A stretch of 64,000 nucleotides of DNA from Paragordius varius (Eukaryota; Nematomorpha). Where the stretch lies: the NCBI GenBank assembly GCA_964247055.1, contig OZ176057.1:5208001-5272000 (forward strand). The letters run 5' to 3'. Every line of letters starts with the position of its first letter. The first letter of the stretch is position 1. The notes under the pieces are model-generated. The model was given only the letters and a program-made list of their open reading frames with translations, did not search any database and was not told the DNA's origin. This document shows, in pieces, positions 46,320 to 58,839 of this stretch. Position numbers and translations under genes: made by a program.

Positions 46320-49190
46320 ATATTAATTCATTTTTTTTTGTAAAGAGGATAGGTGAGAGGGAAGGCAATGGCAAACCACCCTCGTTTTATTACTGCCAAA
46401 AAATAATTCTATATGAAATTAACGCGACTTTTCAAAGTTGGATGCTGGAACGTACGTTCCTTAACAGAAACCAAACAGGTTATAATTGAAAGGGAAATGG
46501 AAAGATTGAACTTAGATATACTGGGTCTAACGGAAACCAAGCAAAAAGGTAGTGCGAAAGCACAAAACGAAAATTATACATTGTTAAGATCGGGGAGAGA
46601 TGACCAGAAATCAGAAGGCGTTGCAGTATTAATAAAAAACAAATTAAATAAAAGTCTCATTAGTTATACACCATATACACCCAGAATCATGAGTATTAGG
46701 CTAAGCCACTTAAATTTACATACATAGTAGTCTATGCTCCTACGTCAAACGCTCCCAAAGAAGACATAGAAGATTTTTATGCTAAGTTGCAAATAGTTTT
46801 GGATGAAACGAAGAAAGGAGATATGATTATCATAGGAGGGGATTGGAACAGCAAAGTGTAGATTAAATAGTCGGGCCATATGGATTGGGAGAACGAAACG
46901 AGGCTGGGGAAGCACTGATCAATTTTTGCCAAGAAAATGAGATGATGATAACCAACACATGGTTTACACAAAGGAGGTTATACACATGGACCTCTCCATG
47001 TGGTAAATATAAAAACCGAATTGATTACATAATATGTCCACAAAAATGGAAAAGCTCTATACTCGACACCAAAACAAGCAAAAGCAGCGATTGCTCTAGC
47101 GATCATGAACTTTTATTAACCAAAATCAAACTTAAAATATTTAAAAATAAGGTTAAACAGACACACAGATATGACACTCGGAACATTCCAAATAGTTTTA
47201 GAACAGAAACAAAAGATAGATTAGAAAGATTGGACAATGAATGTAGCTCAGTATAATTATGGGGAAAGATAAAAAATGTTGTAAATGAAGTGGCAAAAGA
47301 AAAAGTGCAAAGGGTAAAGAGGAAAGATAATAAATGTATATAAGAAAAGAGTTTAGAGATAGCAGAAAAGCGGAGAAAAGCTAAATCAAGAGGTGATATA
47401 AAATGGTTAAATTATATAACAAAAATTTCAACGACAAACAAGGAAAGATTTTGAAGATTTTCTTAATAAACAATGTCTGGAAGTGGAATTAAATAACAAA
47501 AAAGGATTAATGCAACCAATGTTTCAGAAACTGAAGCAAATAACTCACAAACCTTATATATCATCCCAAAAGATTAAAAAGGAGAATGGCACCATATTGT
47601 GCAAACAAACAGAAGTACGAGAAAGATGGAAGGAATATGCCCAAAAACTCTATCAGGCTCCTCAAGCAAAAGGGTTGCAAATAAAAGAAGAAGAACGTGA
47701 TCCAGATATACTAAGAGAGGAGGTTTAATTAGCCTTAGAACAAATTCCTAACAACAAAGCGATGGGATTAGACAATATCCCAATAGAGTTCATAAAAGCT
47801 ATTCCTGTAGAAACGTTACACAAGTTATGTCAAAAGGTGTGGGAAACATGTGAGTGGCCAAACGACTGGATATCATCTGTATATCTCCCAATATATAAAA
47901 AAGGAGATGTACTCCAGTGCGAAAACTACCGGAATATAGCTCTTTTAGCCACGCTAGTAAGGTCTTACTAAAAATAATACAAAACAGGATGCACAGTATC
48001 ATACAGTCAGAAATACCAGAAAATCAAGCCGGATCTATGAAGGGAAAAGCACAAGAGACCATATCTCAAACATGAGAAGGATAATGGAAACATCTAAAGA
48101 GTTCCAGAAAGAATTATACATGTGTTTTATTGATTACAGACAAGCCTTCGATTCGATTAACTATGACTCCTTGTGGGAAACATTAAAGTTAGTAGGGGTA
48201 TCGTCTCACTTAATAAGATTGATTAGCTCTCTCTATGTAAAACAAAGAGCGATTATTAGAACATCAGCGGGGACACAGACGAAATACCTATCTTGAAAGG
48301 AGTCAGGCAAGGGTGTTGCTTATCCCCTTATCTGTTCAATATGTGCATAGAAATGATAATGAGGAAGTTAGATGGTAAAAATATTGGAGTAAGAATAGGA
48401 GGGAGAACAATCAATAATTTAAGGTTTGCAGACGATACCACTCTTATAGCTGAAAGTGTAAATGATTTGAAGGATTGAAGAGATTCGAAAGGAAAGTTTG
48501 AGTTTTGGTCTTACGCTTAACCCTAACAAAACCAAAATATTATGTATTGGAGAAAAGCCTACAATTATTATAGAAGGAGTAGAAATAGAAATAGTTAAAC
48601 AGTTAACGTTTTTGGGAGCAATAATTTCAGAGGATGGGTCTTCAACTCCTGACATAGAAAGAGAATAGGATTGGGTAGAGAAGCGATGACCAAATTAATA
48701 CAGATTTGGAAAAACAAAAGCGTAGGAGTTGAAACCAAAAAAAGATTACTCTACTGTTTCGTTCCGCCGGACACGACATATGGATGTGAGGGCTGGACTC
48801 TCAGAAAAAGGGACAAAGAACTCATGGCTTTCAAAAGGAGCTGCTAGCGTAGGATGCTAGGATACACATGGACGGATAAAATTAAGAATGGAAATCTAAC
48901 TACAGAAATAAAACCTAAAACAAACATCCTGGAGATAATTCTAAAAAGAAAGTTAACATATTTTGTTCATCTCATGCGATCAATTCTCTGGAGAAAGATA
49001 CAATGTTTGGGAAGGTAGAAGGACAAAGGAAACGAGGCCGACCATCGATGAGGTGGTTGGATACGATAAAAGAAGAGACTAAAATGACATTAAACGATCT
49101 CAATATAGCTGTAAAAGATAGAAGAAAATGGAAAGAAATAGTGAAAACTATATCCAAAAAGTCGTTTACGACTTAGGAAAAACAAACCAA
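46320..49190 (+). mobile_element. RTE-like LINE inserted in the Gypsy element
   Basis: The leader holds AAGGCAATGGCAAACCACCC, common upstream of RTE/BovB-type elements. The endonuclease starts at 46413 (F-K-V-G-C-W-N-V-R-S-L), with G-G-D-W-N-S-K near 46840 and S-D-H near 47100. The reverse transcriptase spans 47760-48480: G-L-D-N-I-P-I-E-F, F-I-D-Y-R-Q-A-F-D, G-V-R-Q-G-C-C-L-S-P, F-A-D-D-T-T. The C-terminal part reads R-K-R-G-R-P-S-M-R-W-L-D and ends near 49174. About ten stops or frameshifts break it (for example near 46726, 46862, 47256, 47728 and 48296). It ends in an A/C-rich tail and is orientated opposite to its host. Confidence 0.85.
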
Positions 49191-52034
49191 CTAACCAATA
49201 AAACCCAGCAATAGGACCGGAAATATCCAGATGTATCCGTTCCCAGATACCCGTATAAAATTCCATTTGTAGGTGGGATTGCTTTTTATGTTACACCGGT
49301 TTAACTGACACCCCATACAAAATCTCACATAACTTTCGATGTCTTGGTTTATACCTGGCCAATAAACCCTTGACTTGGCAGACTGTTTCATTACATTACC
49401 CCCCGAATGTCCAACATGCAAAAATTTTAACGTTAAATTGCGCAACGCCCTGGGGATAAAAAGACGATCGCCCAATACAACAAACCATATGATTCTTATA
49501 TTTCGTTTCTTATGCTCAATATCGAATTTAAAATTGGAGCTGACCAATCATTATGATGTAGAGCCGTTTTTAATGATATCAAAACATCCCGTAAAGTATT
49601 TTCTTTAATTCGCTGAACGTTTAAGTTCTCTGTAGTTAAAAAGTTGATTTGCCTACTGGGTGCTTGCTCCTCAACCTCAATCGGTTCTTCATACGGTAGA
49701 CAAGATAACCAATCCGCCAAATTTTCGCAACCATCAATATATTGAATATTAAAATTATAATCGACTGTTCTGAGTATCTATCTTACTAATTGTTAATATT
49801 ACTTAGATCTCTTTTACAGCCAAACAACTTGATTAGGGGTTTATGAGCGGTTAATAATAAGAACTTTCTGCCATACACAAACATTTTAAACTTTTCTAGC
49901 GCATATAAAATTGCCTTTGCTTTATTCAATCACCGAGAAATGTTTTCTGCTCGCACATTTTCGAGACGCAAAAGCTATCGGCCGTTTTCCATCACTTGTC
50001 ATATGTGATAAGACTGTTCCAAATCCGTCATTCGATGCGTCTGTTTCTAACACCAACGGAAGGTTCGGGTTAAACGGTATTAGACATTGCCCTTTCACCA
50101 ACAGTTTAGCTTTATCAAAAACCATCTTTTCTTTTGTCGACCAACACCACTTCTTAGAACCTGTAAGCGCATGTAAATCCACGATTGTAGCATGCGATGG
50201 AACGAGCGTCAAAATTTAACATTCCCAAAAAAGACCGGATGGATGTCTTATTGGTAGGTAGGACAATTCAAAATTGCTTTTACCTTTTCGTTATCAGGTT
50301 TAATTCTTTTGTCTGAAATTATATATGCTAAGTATGACACTGAGGAACGAATTAATTGGATTTTATCCTTTTTTAATTTCAAACCCACAGCAGCAAATTT
50401 GTTCAAAACTTTTTCTAAGTTATCCTTATGCTTCATTACCGTTGTTCCACTAACAATTACATCATCGAAGTAACGCCATACCTGGCATCCAAAATTTGTT
50501 GAAAAATCGTGGGTGCATTAGCTATTATAAATGGCAGTCTCTTAAATCGAAAAAGACCTATATACGAACTAAACGTGAGTAAATGTTGATAATCTTGGTG
50601 GATAGGCATTTGCCAGTAAGCTTCTTTTAATTCTAGGGCCGTAAAAGCTTTTCCCTGCCCGATTTTAAACATTAACTGTCAAACGTTGGAATGATCCACT
50701 GGAACCAAACTTGGGTTAACAGTAACTCTAAAATCACCACATATGCGAATATCATTATCATTCTTCTTAACTATCACCAACGGAGTTACCCAGTCAATTC
50801 GTGTTTGCGAGGGGTTTATGGCCTCAATGATACCCACACTTTCAAGCCTCTTTAATTTACTCTCCACCTTAGACTGAAGCGTGATAGGTACCCTCCTAAC
50901 TGCAAATCATTTGGGGATGCTCCCTTTTTTGAGAAACAACTTGATGGGTGGCCCCGTGTAACACCCAATACCCTCACAAAACAAATCCTTAATTTTTTAT
51001 AAATCCAAATAACTAACATTCTTTACACAGACATCATGAAATCTACATTGAAAGCTTTTCATCCAGGGTAACCCAAAAATATTACCCCAATCCTCCCTAG
51101 TAAACATTTCCAACTGTTTGCCCATACCATTCCAGTTAACATCTACCACGCATTGTCCCATCACCTCTACACCTTGATGGTTGAACCCAACTATTGGACC
51201 CGTGGGTCCTAAGGTCGGCCTTCCGATCTCCATCCACGTGCTTTTCCCAATCAATGATATTTGAGCTCCGGTATCGTACAGCATCCTCACCCAATGACCA
51301 TTCAGATTTGCTGTTCGGGCTTTATTATTAAATTATTAACATTCACTATATTAACTCGCCGGCAACACCTGCCAAAATGACCTCGTCCTTTGCATCGGTA
51401 ACACTCTTTAATTGAAGCGGGACACCAGTTGATCGCATGCACATACCCACATTTTCCACACATCTTCTCTATTATCATCACCTGCTTATAGCCCTGTTCA
51501 ATTAAACAACTATCCGCCTTTTCGTACGCCATTGCCATTTCTACCACCATCTCCAACGTAACAAGCTTCCCATCAAATATTGCATCTGGAAATTTCGTGA
51601 ACAGATCTATTTACAATCTTTTGAGTTGCAATCCTCCAACAAACCCATCTCTGATTCTTAGCATTGCATCTTGCCCAAAGTTGAACCGAGCAGCACATTC
51701 CTTTACCCGAATCCAATAATCCATCACTGATTCCTTGGCTTCCCTCGCGTAAACTGAAACCTGGCTGCAAACACATTGTATGTCGGAGCAAATATTTTTT
51801 TCCAGCTGCTACTAAAGCATCCCACCCCACTTCCTCTAACACTACAGGACAAACTTCAACTTTGGAATATGGGATAGACCGATGTAGGCCAATAACAAGT
51901 TTTTTTTCGTCATCTCCTTGAATTAATTTCACTTTGAACATTCTATTTATATAATCGATATAGTCATCAAAGCTAGTTGCGGAATCATATACTTTCAGAC
52001 TTAAATTTTTCATGCGCGAAACGACCGCGCCAAA

Positions 52035-52293
52035 TGTGTGACTCGTGAAACCGTAAAACAAGAATATTTATTGATAAATACAAAAACTAAACTATATAAA
52101 ATTTGCGGTGTTTATATATTTTTTGTGAATATAATATTTACATGTTAAACCAAGGTAAAATAACGTGTACAGGTTAAATACAAAATTGATACAATAGTTT
52201 AATTCAAATATAAAAGGTCATCAAAAATGTATTCGAATCTAATATAAAATTATCTAGTCTAAGATTAGCTAACTGATGTATTTAAATCTATCA
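52035..52293 (-). repeat. Gypsy 5' LTR
   Basis: On the plus strand it runs from TGTGTGACTCGTGAAACCG to TTTAAATCTATCA. By eye roughly one base in eight to ten differs from the other LTR. It is followed in element direction by the primer-binding-like site. Confidence 0.85.
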
Positions 52294-52518
52294 ATTTGGT
52301 ATTATTTTTCGATTTTACCATTAGCCACATGTCACGTTGACTACTTTTCGGTTTTAGCTAAAAATAACTAATATCAAGTATTTTTGAATAAATATTTCTA
52401 TATATTTCGGTTTATTAATGCTATATAAGTGCAAAATTTTACCATGGTTTCGATTCTTTCCATATTTTTTAGGTAATTTTTTTTAAACAGGCCTGGGGTA
52501 AACTACCCCTATTTGAAT

Positions 52519-53219
52519 CGAAGGACTAAAATGAATGTGTTGTATCCAACTGTAAAGCATTTTTCTCTTTAATTGTATTTTATTTGGCAAATTTTAACAA
52601 AAACCTATCAATCTTTTTAAATTGTTATTTAGTTGTTCATATTACAAAATTCATAATTATATTTCTTACAAGGTTTGCGTGGCTCTAATTTAAATTTTTT
52701 TAAAAAAAATTTTTCAAGTTTTCATTGGGGAGGAAGTTAACATTGATAGGTTATCATGTGTAACAAGTTATATTTTGAAGCCAAAATTGATTGACAAAGC
52801 CGGGGTTCTATTGCCGACTTTATATAGTAAGAAATGATATAATTAATATGTGGATAATTAATGAATTATCATATTAAATATCATAGATAAATTATACATC
52901 CCTAAGATGCGACTGGTGAAAGTGCCATCATTATATTTAATGGCAACTTAATATGGTATTATTAGCCTACTATTGCAATTAGAAGTCATAGTACTTCCTA
53001 TCAGGCAATTGGTGACTTTGTGAAACGAAAATATTAAAAGGACAGTGTTAACCACATTTCATAGTTTGAGACGCGTTTCGTCCTTGTTCTGGATTTATCA
53101 GCCACCCATAATGAACACGTGTAAACACTGTGAGTAGAAAGTTTTGTATATAGATACAGAGTATATTAAGTTTTAAGAATAAATGTTTATTTTATAAAAA
53201 ATAGTTCGACTTGATATTA
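52519..53219. other. AT-rich DNA, short repeat only
   Basis: Contains GGAGGAAGTTAACATTGATA near 52730, shared with 43672 and 44747. GACGCGTTTCGTCCTTGTTC near 53071 looks unlike its surroundings but I cannot assign it. No gene. Confidence 0.4.
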
Positions 53220-53512
53220 CAGGGAAAATTGAAATTATACGGACAAAACGTAAAAATATAAAGACAGATATTCTTTCCTAAAAGACAACCATAATTTTTC
53301 AAATCTTAATTTTTCCTCTACAACCTATTTAATTATGAATGTAAGATATGAAATTAATTGTATTAGTAATATATCTGTATTTCACACTTTTCCATATTAA
53401 ATAATAAGTTCTAATCGAAAAAATCAAAATTTAAAACGTATGTTTGCCTTTTAGAAAAAAATATTAATATTTATATTTTCACGTTTTGTCCGTATAATTT
53501 CAATTTTTACTG
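53220..53512. mobile_element. Mariner-type MITE (CAGTAAAAATTGAAATTATA family)
   Basis: Flanked by TA on both sides. The arms are AAATTGAAATTATACGGACA and TGTCCGTATAATTTCAATTT, then TTACTG. Interior motif AAAGACAACCATAATTTTTC. It has no coding capacity. Confidence 0.85.
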
Positions 53513-54084
53513 TAATTACCTTGCCCGCCCTAATCGGGTAAAAAGTAGGGGGTTAAAAACTATAGTAAATACGCTGTGTATTATCACTGTTTATTTATAT
53601 AAATTCGGTTATATAGATATATTAAAATATATATAAATATATATATTTATATATGTTTATTAAAATACTCGACTTGATACAAATTCTTTACCACCAAAAT
53701 TTCTTGGTTAAAAAAAAATGTGGATGTGTATTAATTAATAATTGCTCAAAAACGCTTAACATCATCGATCTCAGATAAGATACAAATCCAATAAATTTAA
53801 TTATTTTACTTAATATAAAAAATATTAAAACATTGCAAGATAATTATAGGAAAAAAGCAAAAAGTGAATCCTATATGCATGATCTATTTGTGTGTTTATA
53901 TAACATTTCTATCCATAAAAACACATATGTGTATCATTTTTACATTATTTTTCCACAAAAAATAACCTATCAAAAAGGGGGGGGTGGTTGACGCTTGCGC
54001 AAAGGGTATCTTCTTCCCGGGTTTTGGTTTTCGACTACAACACTTTGACTAGGGGTAATTTTACTTGGTGATGTGTCTGATTGC

Positions 54085-54883
54085 ATTGTAATTTTTCCTC
54101 TATAAGCCATTTAATTACGAATGTAAGATATAAAATGATTGTGTTAATAATATATATCTGTACAAGCGTAAATCTCGTGCTGCTACGCAGCCCGAGGAAG
54201 TCCTTCCGACTTCTGGGTAGGGGGGGGGGGGGGCTATTGGAAAAACGGGACAATAAAATGATCCATATAAGTGGATTATTTCGAAACATTATTTAATAGA
54301 TATGATTTTATAGGAATTTTAAAACGGAGCATTCATACTAATATAATGTTTAATTGGGGAAAAATAGATTTAAAAAATTATTTTTGTGGACTTTTTTTAA
54401 AAATGGCATTCTACGGGGGGAGATGGTAAAAAGAGGGACTAAATCAAAAAAGCGAGACTGATATGTTCGGCGCAATCGAAAATAAGTAAACAAAAATTAT
54501 ATTTGAAATTGAATGATCCAACACGTTCTCCAGAAAAATGTCAAAGACACCAGTTTTGTGGACTTCTGTTTTAAAAAAAAACCGTTTTTCACACGGGGTG
54601 GGCCCGAACTGGGGGCCTATTTTAAAAAAAGGGCGAAGCTATTGTCGGGGCATTCATTAATGAATATATTTTTTCGATGTTTGGATTTGAATGGGTCTAC
54701 CGGTTTTCCTGTACCAGATCACAAAGCCAGCATTTTCCATTTTTTTAAATATATAGATTTCTCACTTTTTAATATTAAATAATGAAATATATTCAAAAAA
54801 GAGATTTAAAAACTATAGAGTTGTCTTTTCGAAAAAAAAATTTGTCTTTATATTTTTGCGCTTTGTCCGTATAATTTCTACTG
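54085..54883. mobile_element. Same MITE family, split by a Helitron
   Basis: The left part (about 54085-54162) matches the interior of the copy at 53220. The right part (54758-54883) ends GCGCTTTGTCCGTATAATTT, then CTACTG and TA. Its left terminus is lost. The comparison supplies the empty site of the Helitron between them. Confidence 0.7.
54163..54757 (-). mobile_element. Short one-unit Helitron (595 bp)
   Basis: On the minus strand it starts TCTATATATTTAAAAAAATG after A and ends with a hairpin (54174-54196), ATTTACG and CTTG before T. The end deviates from CTRR by one base. It has one copy of the unit found 27 times at 27.7-40.4 kb. A run of about 14 G near 54222 lies beside the hairpin. 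The uninserted sequence in a sister MITE (53220-53512) reads CTGTATTTCAC across the junction, so insertion was A^T without target duplication. Confidence 0.85.
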
Positions 54884-56456
54884 TAAAATAATCAAATTCA
54901 AACCGTGGTTATGACCACTAATAAATGGGTGATCTTTTATGTATTATGTAAAATAATAACTTATAAATACCCATTTTTTGAAATAAAATTTTGAAATACG
55001 CCGCCCCTTTAACTATGGCGCCCGGGGCATCAGCCCCCCTTTCCTTCCCCCTAGCTACACCTCTGATCTCGAACTAATCAATAATAACTTTCGTTATTTA
55101 CTTTCAAAAACATTTATACATTATTTGTGAGTGAGAATTAAAACTTGCCTCTATAAATTACTTGTTTTTTAGGTAAATATGGAATTGCTGGTTTAACTTT
55201 TTTTGCTAACCGAAATAGTAAAATTTTTCTAATCAAAAATATCTTTTCTAGCATTCATATGGTGGATATACAATTTTTAGCAGCGTTTGTGTCACTTTAC
55301 AAAAATATTAATAAAGAAACGTACTGTAACAAAAATTAATTTAACTCTATAAAAAGACAACCATAATTAGTTTCCATCACAAATAAAATTTTCAAAATCA
55401 ATAATAATAAAAAAGGACCTAAATATGCTTTAGAAATGATAACTATAATATAATATTCCCAGAGTTACGCTATCATAAATGTAGCGCGTTGAAAAATAGC
55501 ATTTACTCTTTAATCTCTCCCCTGGTTTTCCAATAAAATACATATATAATTGGCATGATAAATATTATTAGCTACAGAGCAGACATACTGATGTATGCAA
55601 AAGCCAAAACCATCATTAAAAAATATAAATTTCCCTGTTTTCAATACAATAAATTTTTATTTTAATTTTATATAGATATAGACCAAGAATTACCTTTTTG
55701 ATATCTAAATATAGGATAAAAGATTTCTATTAGATATCTGCTTACGTCAATGTGGTCGATATATATATATATATTTATATATATATATATACATATCATT
55801 TAATCAAATTTAGTACAAAATTTTGAGTATTGCTTAACTGTATATAGAAAATCATCTACTATGCATGCTTAATTAGAAAAAATGAAAATTTTTACTATAT
55901 CTATTTCGAAAATTACAATTACATATATTTTTATAAATAATTGGTCAACAAATAGATTTTTATCAAAAATTTAGCCGTTTTTAACCTTATTTTTTTTATA
56001 TATCTATTATATTGGTTTTTGGAGGTTGCCTTTTCCCACTATTATTCGTAATTTGTCTAATGTCCATATTTTTTTCTGTCTAGAGACAAAAAAAGCTTGC
56101 ATGGACAAAAATCGATATATATATGTATTTTATTTTTGATGTATTATTAAAATAAATTTTATTGTTTATATTTTTATCACTTTTGGTTATGTGAAAAATA
56201 TATTAGAAGCATATATAGGTGTGTTCAAATCAATTATTGAAAATTTTATTTTTATTATTGCATGTGCTAAGTTTTATATTGGAAAAAAAGTTTTTTATTA
56301 TAATAATTTAAGCCCCCTCCTTTAAGATTATTATTCCTGCGTACCAAATCTGTAAATCTAAAATGACCATGCAATAAATTATTATATTTTGTTTTCAACC
56401 TTTTAAATTAATTCTGATATATCATTATTCCATAAATAAAACAACATATATACGAT
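54884..56456. other. AT-rich upstream DNA
   Basis: No gene was recognised. A fragment of the CAGTAAAAATTG MITE family may lie at 55325-55375 (AAAAAGACAACCATAATTAG). AT repeats occur at 55760-55790. A promoter for the LRR gene would be here, but no motif stands out. Confidence 0.4.
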
Positions 56457-56865
56457 ATGCATTACCCCAATTTGTCATCACTCATATTTAGCATTATGTT
56501 CGTTTGTATGAAATATTCAGTAAATACATCACTTATATCTAAATCAAATTTATCCTCCCTTAATAGGGTACATCGATCAGATATTTCACCCACAATAATA
56601 TACTCTGAAAAGGGTTATTTAGATTCCAAGGATTCATCTGTTTTTAATTCAGTAGATGAGGGCAGTTTTGATAAACGGAGTGTTAATACCTCATTAGCCA
56701 ATATTAAGGGATGTCCGGCCAGTTGTTTATGTATAACACAAAAAATTATACCATACTTTGAAACGATATTGTCGTCAACAACGGAAAAGACTTTGACAAA
56801 GGCAGTTTCCACAGAAAATTCTCAATTGTCAGTCAACGAAAACGCTGTTAAAAATTGGATGGGAC
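56457..56865 (+). CDS. LRR protein gene, exon 1 (signal peptide and N-cap start)
   Basis: First coding exon of a secreted or surface leucine-rich-repeat protein. The ATG at 56457 opens a hydrophobic leader (L-S-S-L-I-F-S-I-M-F-V-C-M), followed by a Ser-rich stretch and G-C-P-A-S-C-L-C (56708-56733), the CPxxCxC start of an LRR N-terminal cap. Phase-1 donors at 56866 (GTTTGG), 56875 (GTTTCG) or 56731 (GTATAA) could end it. I prefer one of the first two because the third would remove a cap cysteine. The open frame itself runs to 56936. The promoter and the true start are not proven. Confidence 0.6.
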
Positions 56866-58076
56866 GTTTGGAAAGTTTCGGACATTCAACGAAAAACAAT
56901 GATTTTGTCAATAATAACTACTACCTACATAGTTAAGATTATTGTTCTTAAATGTTTTCGCTCATAATTTGTGGAAGGAATGATTATTTAACATTAGAAA
57001 CTAAGATTATGCGGATGCGTAAAATATGGAAGTCATATTTATTTTTCAAATGATCGCTGTTTATAAATATTATCTTAAACTGATCATGAAATAGACATGA
57101 AAATTGGTAAACAAAATTAACTTGTAATAATTTTAATAGGAAAAATTATGGTTCAAAAAAGTAAGGTTTTCTATTAATAAAATATTTGTCTTTTTTGAGT
57201 TTTGTCTATATGATTTCAATTTTTAACATTAAAAAGTAAAATTGAAATACATTATATAGACTCCTTAGGAAAAATAAAATCTATCTCAAGTTCAAAGTTT
57301 CATTTTTGAAAACTATTCCTATAATATTGATTTGGATCGAATTTTCGTGCAAAGACAAAGAGATACGGTTTTTATTTTTAATTAATTTTTCCAATATATA
57401 TCTATAAATTAATAGTATCGATGCCACAGATGGTCTATCTTTTATTTCTAACTTTTTGCACGGTATAAAATGCATATTTGGAAATAAAAATTGAAAAATA
57501 AAGCTAAATTATGTTTAACACTCCATTACCTTTTGATTTATATCTCAGTGTTTAGAAAATATCTCCAAAAGGTATTAAACCAATTTTAAAATGCTTTCTA
57601 TAGTATTTTAGGCGCATAACAGAAATTTTTTTTAAGAATGGTGAAAAAATTCCCATCTCCAACTTTTTCCGCCAATTTTTTCCATTATTTTTTTAAATCG
57701 CCAATGCAACAGGCAAATAAATGTATTTTATGGTTAGAAAATGTAAATAGTCATTATAAAAGGTTTCATTCTACATTTTACCATCAAAAAGTTGATATAT
57801 TTTGATTTTAATATCAGCTGTTCATCCTAATCGTGTTTTGGAGGTGCGTAATTTTAGAGTCTAGAACTCGCAAAATTTTTACAATCTTTTAATACATGAG
57901 AAATATGTATGATAATTAAATTTTATTATACTTCTAAAACTGTAGGTTTTCAAAAAATAGATGGGATATAAAACTACCCCAAAATAAATGTAACAAGGAC
58001 AAAAAGTAAAAAGTTGTGTTTAAAGTTATGGACTCAAAGATGGATTCAAATTTTTATTTTTTCCTATCAAATATTA

Positions 58077-58283
58077 CAGTAAAAATTGAAATTATACGAA
58101 CAAAACGTAAAAATATAAAGACAAATATTTTTTCTTTTTATATTAATATAACTCATTATTATAAATGATAAAGTGTGTAGAGATATATAATACTAAAAAA
58201 ATCAATTGTTTACAATTAGTATGTTTGTTTGAAAATATTTTTTATATTTTTACGTTTTGTCCGTATAATTTTAATTTTTACGG
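58077..58283. mobile_element. Mariner-type MITE (CAGTAAAAATTGAAATTATA family)
   Basis: Flanked by TA on both sides. Ends CAGTAAAAATTGAAATTATA and TATAATTTTAATTTTTACGG, the latter with one change in the terminal CTG. It lies in LRR intron 1. Confidence 0.85.
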
Positions 58284-58350
58284 TAATACAACTTGTTTAT
58301 AGTTAAAAATTAAACTGTTCTCTATTGTTTTCATTTTTGGGATTTATATA

Positions 58351-58597
58351 CAGTAAAAATTTACAAACAGACAAAATGCCCAAATATATCATCAAAAGAC
58401 AACCATACTTTTTTAAAGCATTTTTACTACAAAACCTAAATAAACACGTTTGTAAAATATATGAATGATTGTGTAACTAATCATTTCTATTTCTATTTAA
58501 AACAATGAGTTATTACAAAAAAATCAGGTTCAACGAAGTATGGTTATGTCTTTATGTTATAGCATTTTGTGTGTCTGTATGAATTCACTTTTTACTG
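58351..58597. mobile_element. Mariner-type MITE, diverged member
   Basis: Flanked by TA on both sides. Ends CAGTAAAAATTTACAAACAG and GAATTCACTTTTTACTG. Interior AAAGACAACCATACTTTTTT. It ends only 75 bases before LRR exon 2. Confidence 0.8.
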
Positions 58598-58671
58598 TAT
58601 ATCCAAAAAATAACAAAAACAGCAATTTTTTGGATATTTTTTTACGAAAAATCCTATAATCACATTTTTAG

Positions 58672-58839
58672 TGGATGAAACCGATGAGCCCAATGCGACC
58701 CCTGGAAGACAAACTATTTCACGAGGAACGACAGATGGATCGACTAAAGTTCCACTTGAGATGGGTACTGTCGTGATATGTTCCATGACAGATCTTAAAA
58801 TTCTACCTAGAGGATTACCCAAAAACACAATCAAATTAG
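58672..58839 (+). CDS. LRR protein gene, exon 2 (N-cap end)
   Basis: 168 bases, 56 codons, phase 1 at both ends. Acceptor CACATTTTTAG, donor AAATTAG^GTTTAT. It encodes an acidic and Thr-rich stretch (D-E-T-D-E-P-N-A-T-P), then V-V-I-C-S-M-T-D-L-K-I-L-P-R-G-L-P-K-N-T, the second half of an LRR N-terminal cap with its fourth cysteine. Joining it to exon 3 restores I-K-L-D-L-S-Q-N-E-I, a proper first repeat, which strongly supports the splice. Confidence 0.8.

Larger units (their letters stand above)
45097..52293 (-). mobile_element. Fossil Ty3/Gypsy LTR retrotransposon
   Basis: Minus-strand element of about 4.1 kb once the LINE inside it is left out. It is bounded by two LTRs of about 255 bp. 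In element order it shows a gag-like part with a CCHC zinc knuckle (about 51300-52060), an aspartic protease with the D-T-G-A motif (about 51000-51290), reverse transcriptase (about 50250-50870), RNase H (about 49900-50210) and integrase with an HHCC zinc-finger part (about 49190-49550) and core and tail parts (about 45550-46130). A primer-binding-like TGGCGCGGTCG follows the 5' LTR. The element is broken in many places (ten or more) and by the LINE insertion. The LTRs are clearly diverged, so it is old. Confidence 0.9.
44798..52518. mobile_element. ATTCAAATTGGGG-family element split by a Gypsy insertion
   Basis: The left part (44798-45096) holds GGAAACGGTCCCAATTT and TTGATAGAAATAGAAAAAGC. 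The right part (52294-52518) holds GTCACGTTGACTACTTTT, ACAGGCCTGGGGTAAAC and TACCCCTATTTGAATCG. These are the two halves of the elements at 18157 and 21298, parted at the same point by the LTR element. This fixes the insertion site. Confidence 0.75.
56937..58671. other. LRR gene intron 1, MITE-rich
   Basis: Contains a right-end MITE fragment (about 57140-57226, TTTTGTCTATATGATTTCAA) and the MITEs at 58077 and 58351. No other coding exon is seen. Confidence 0.55.
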
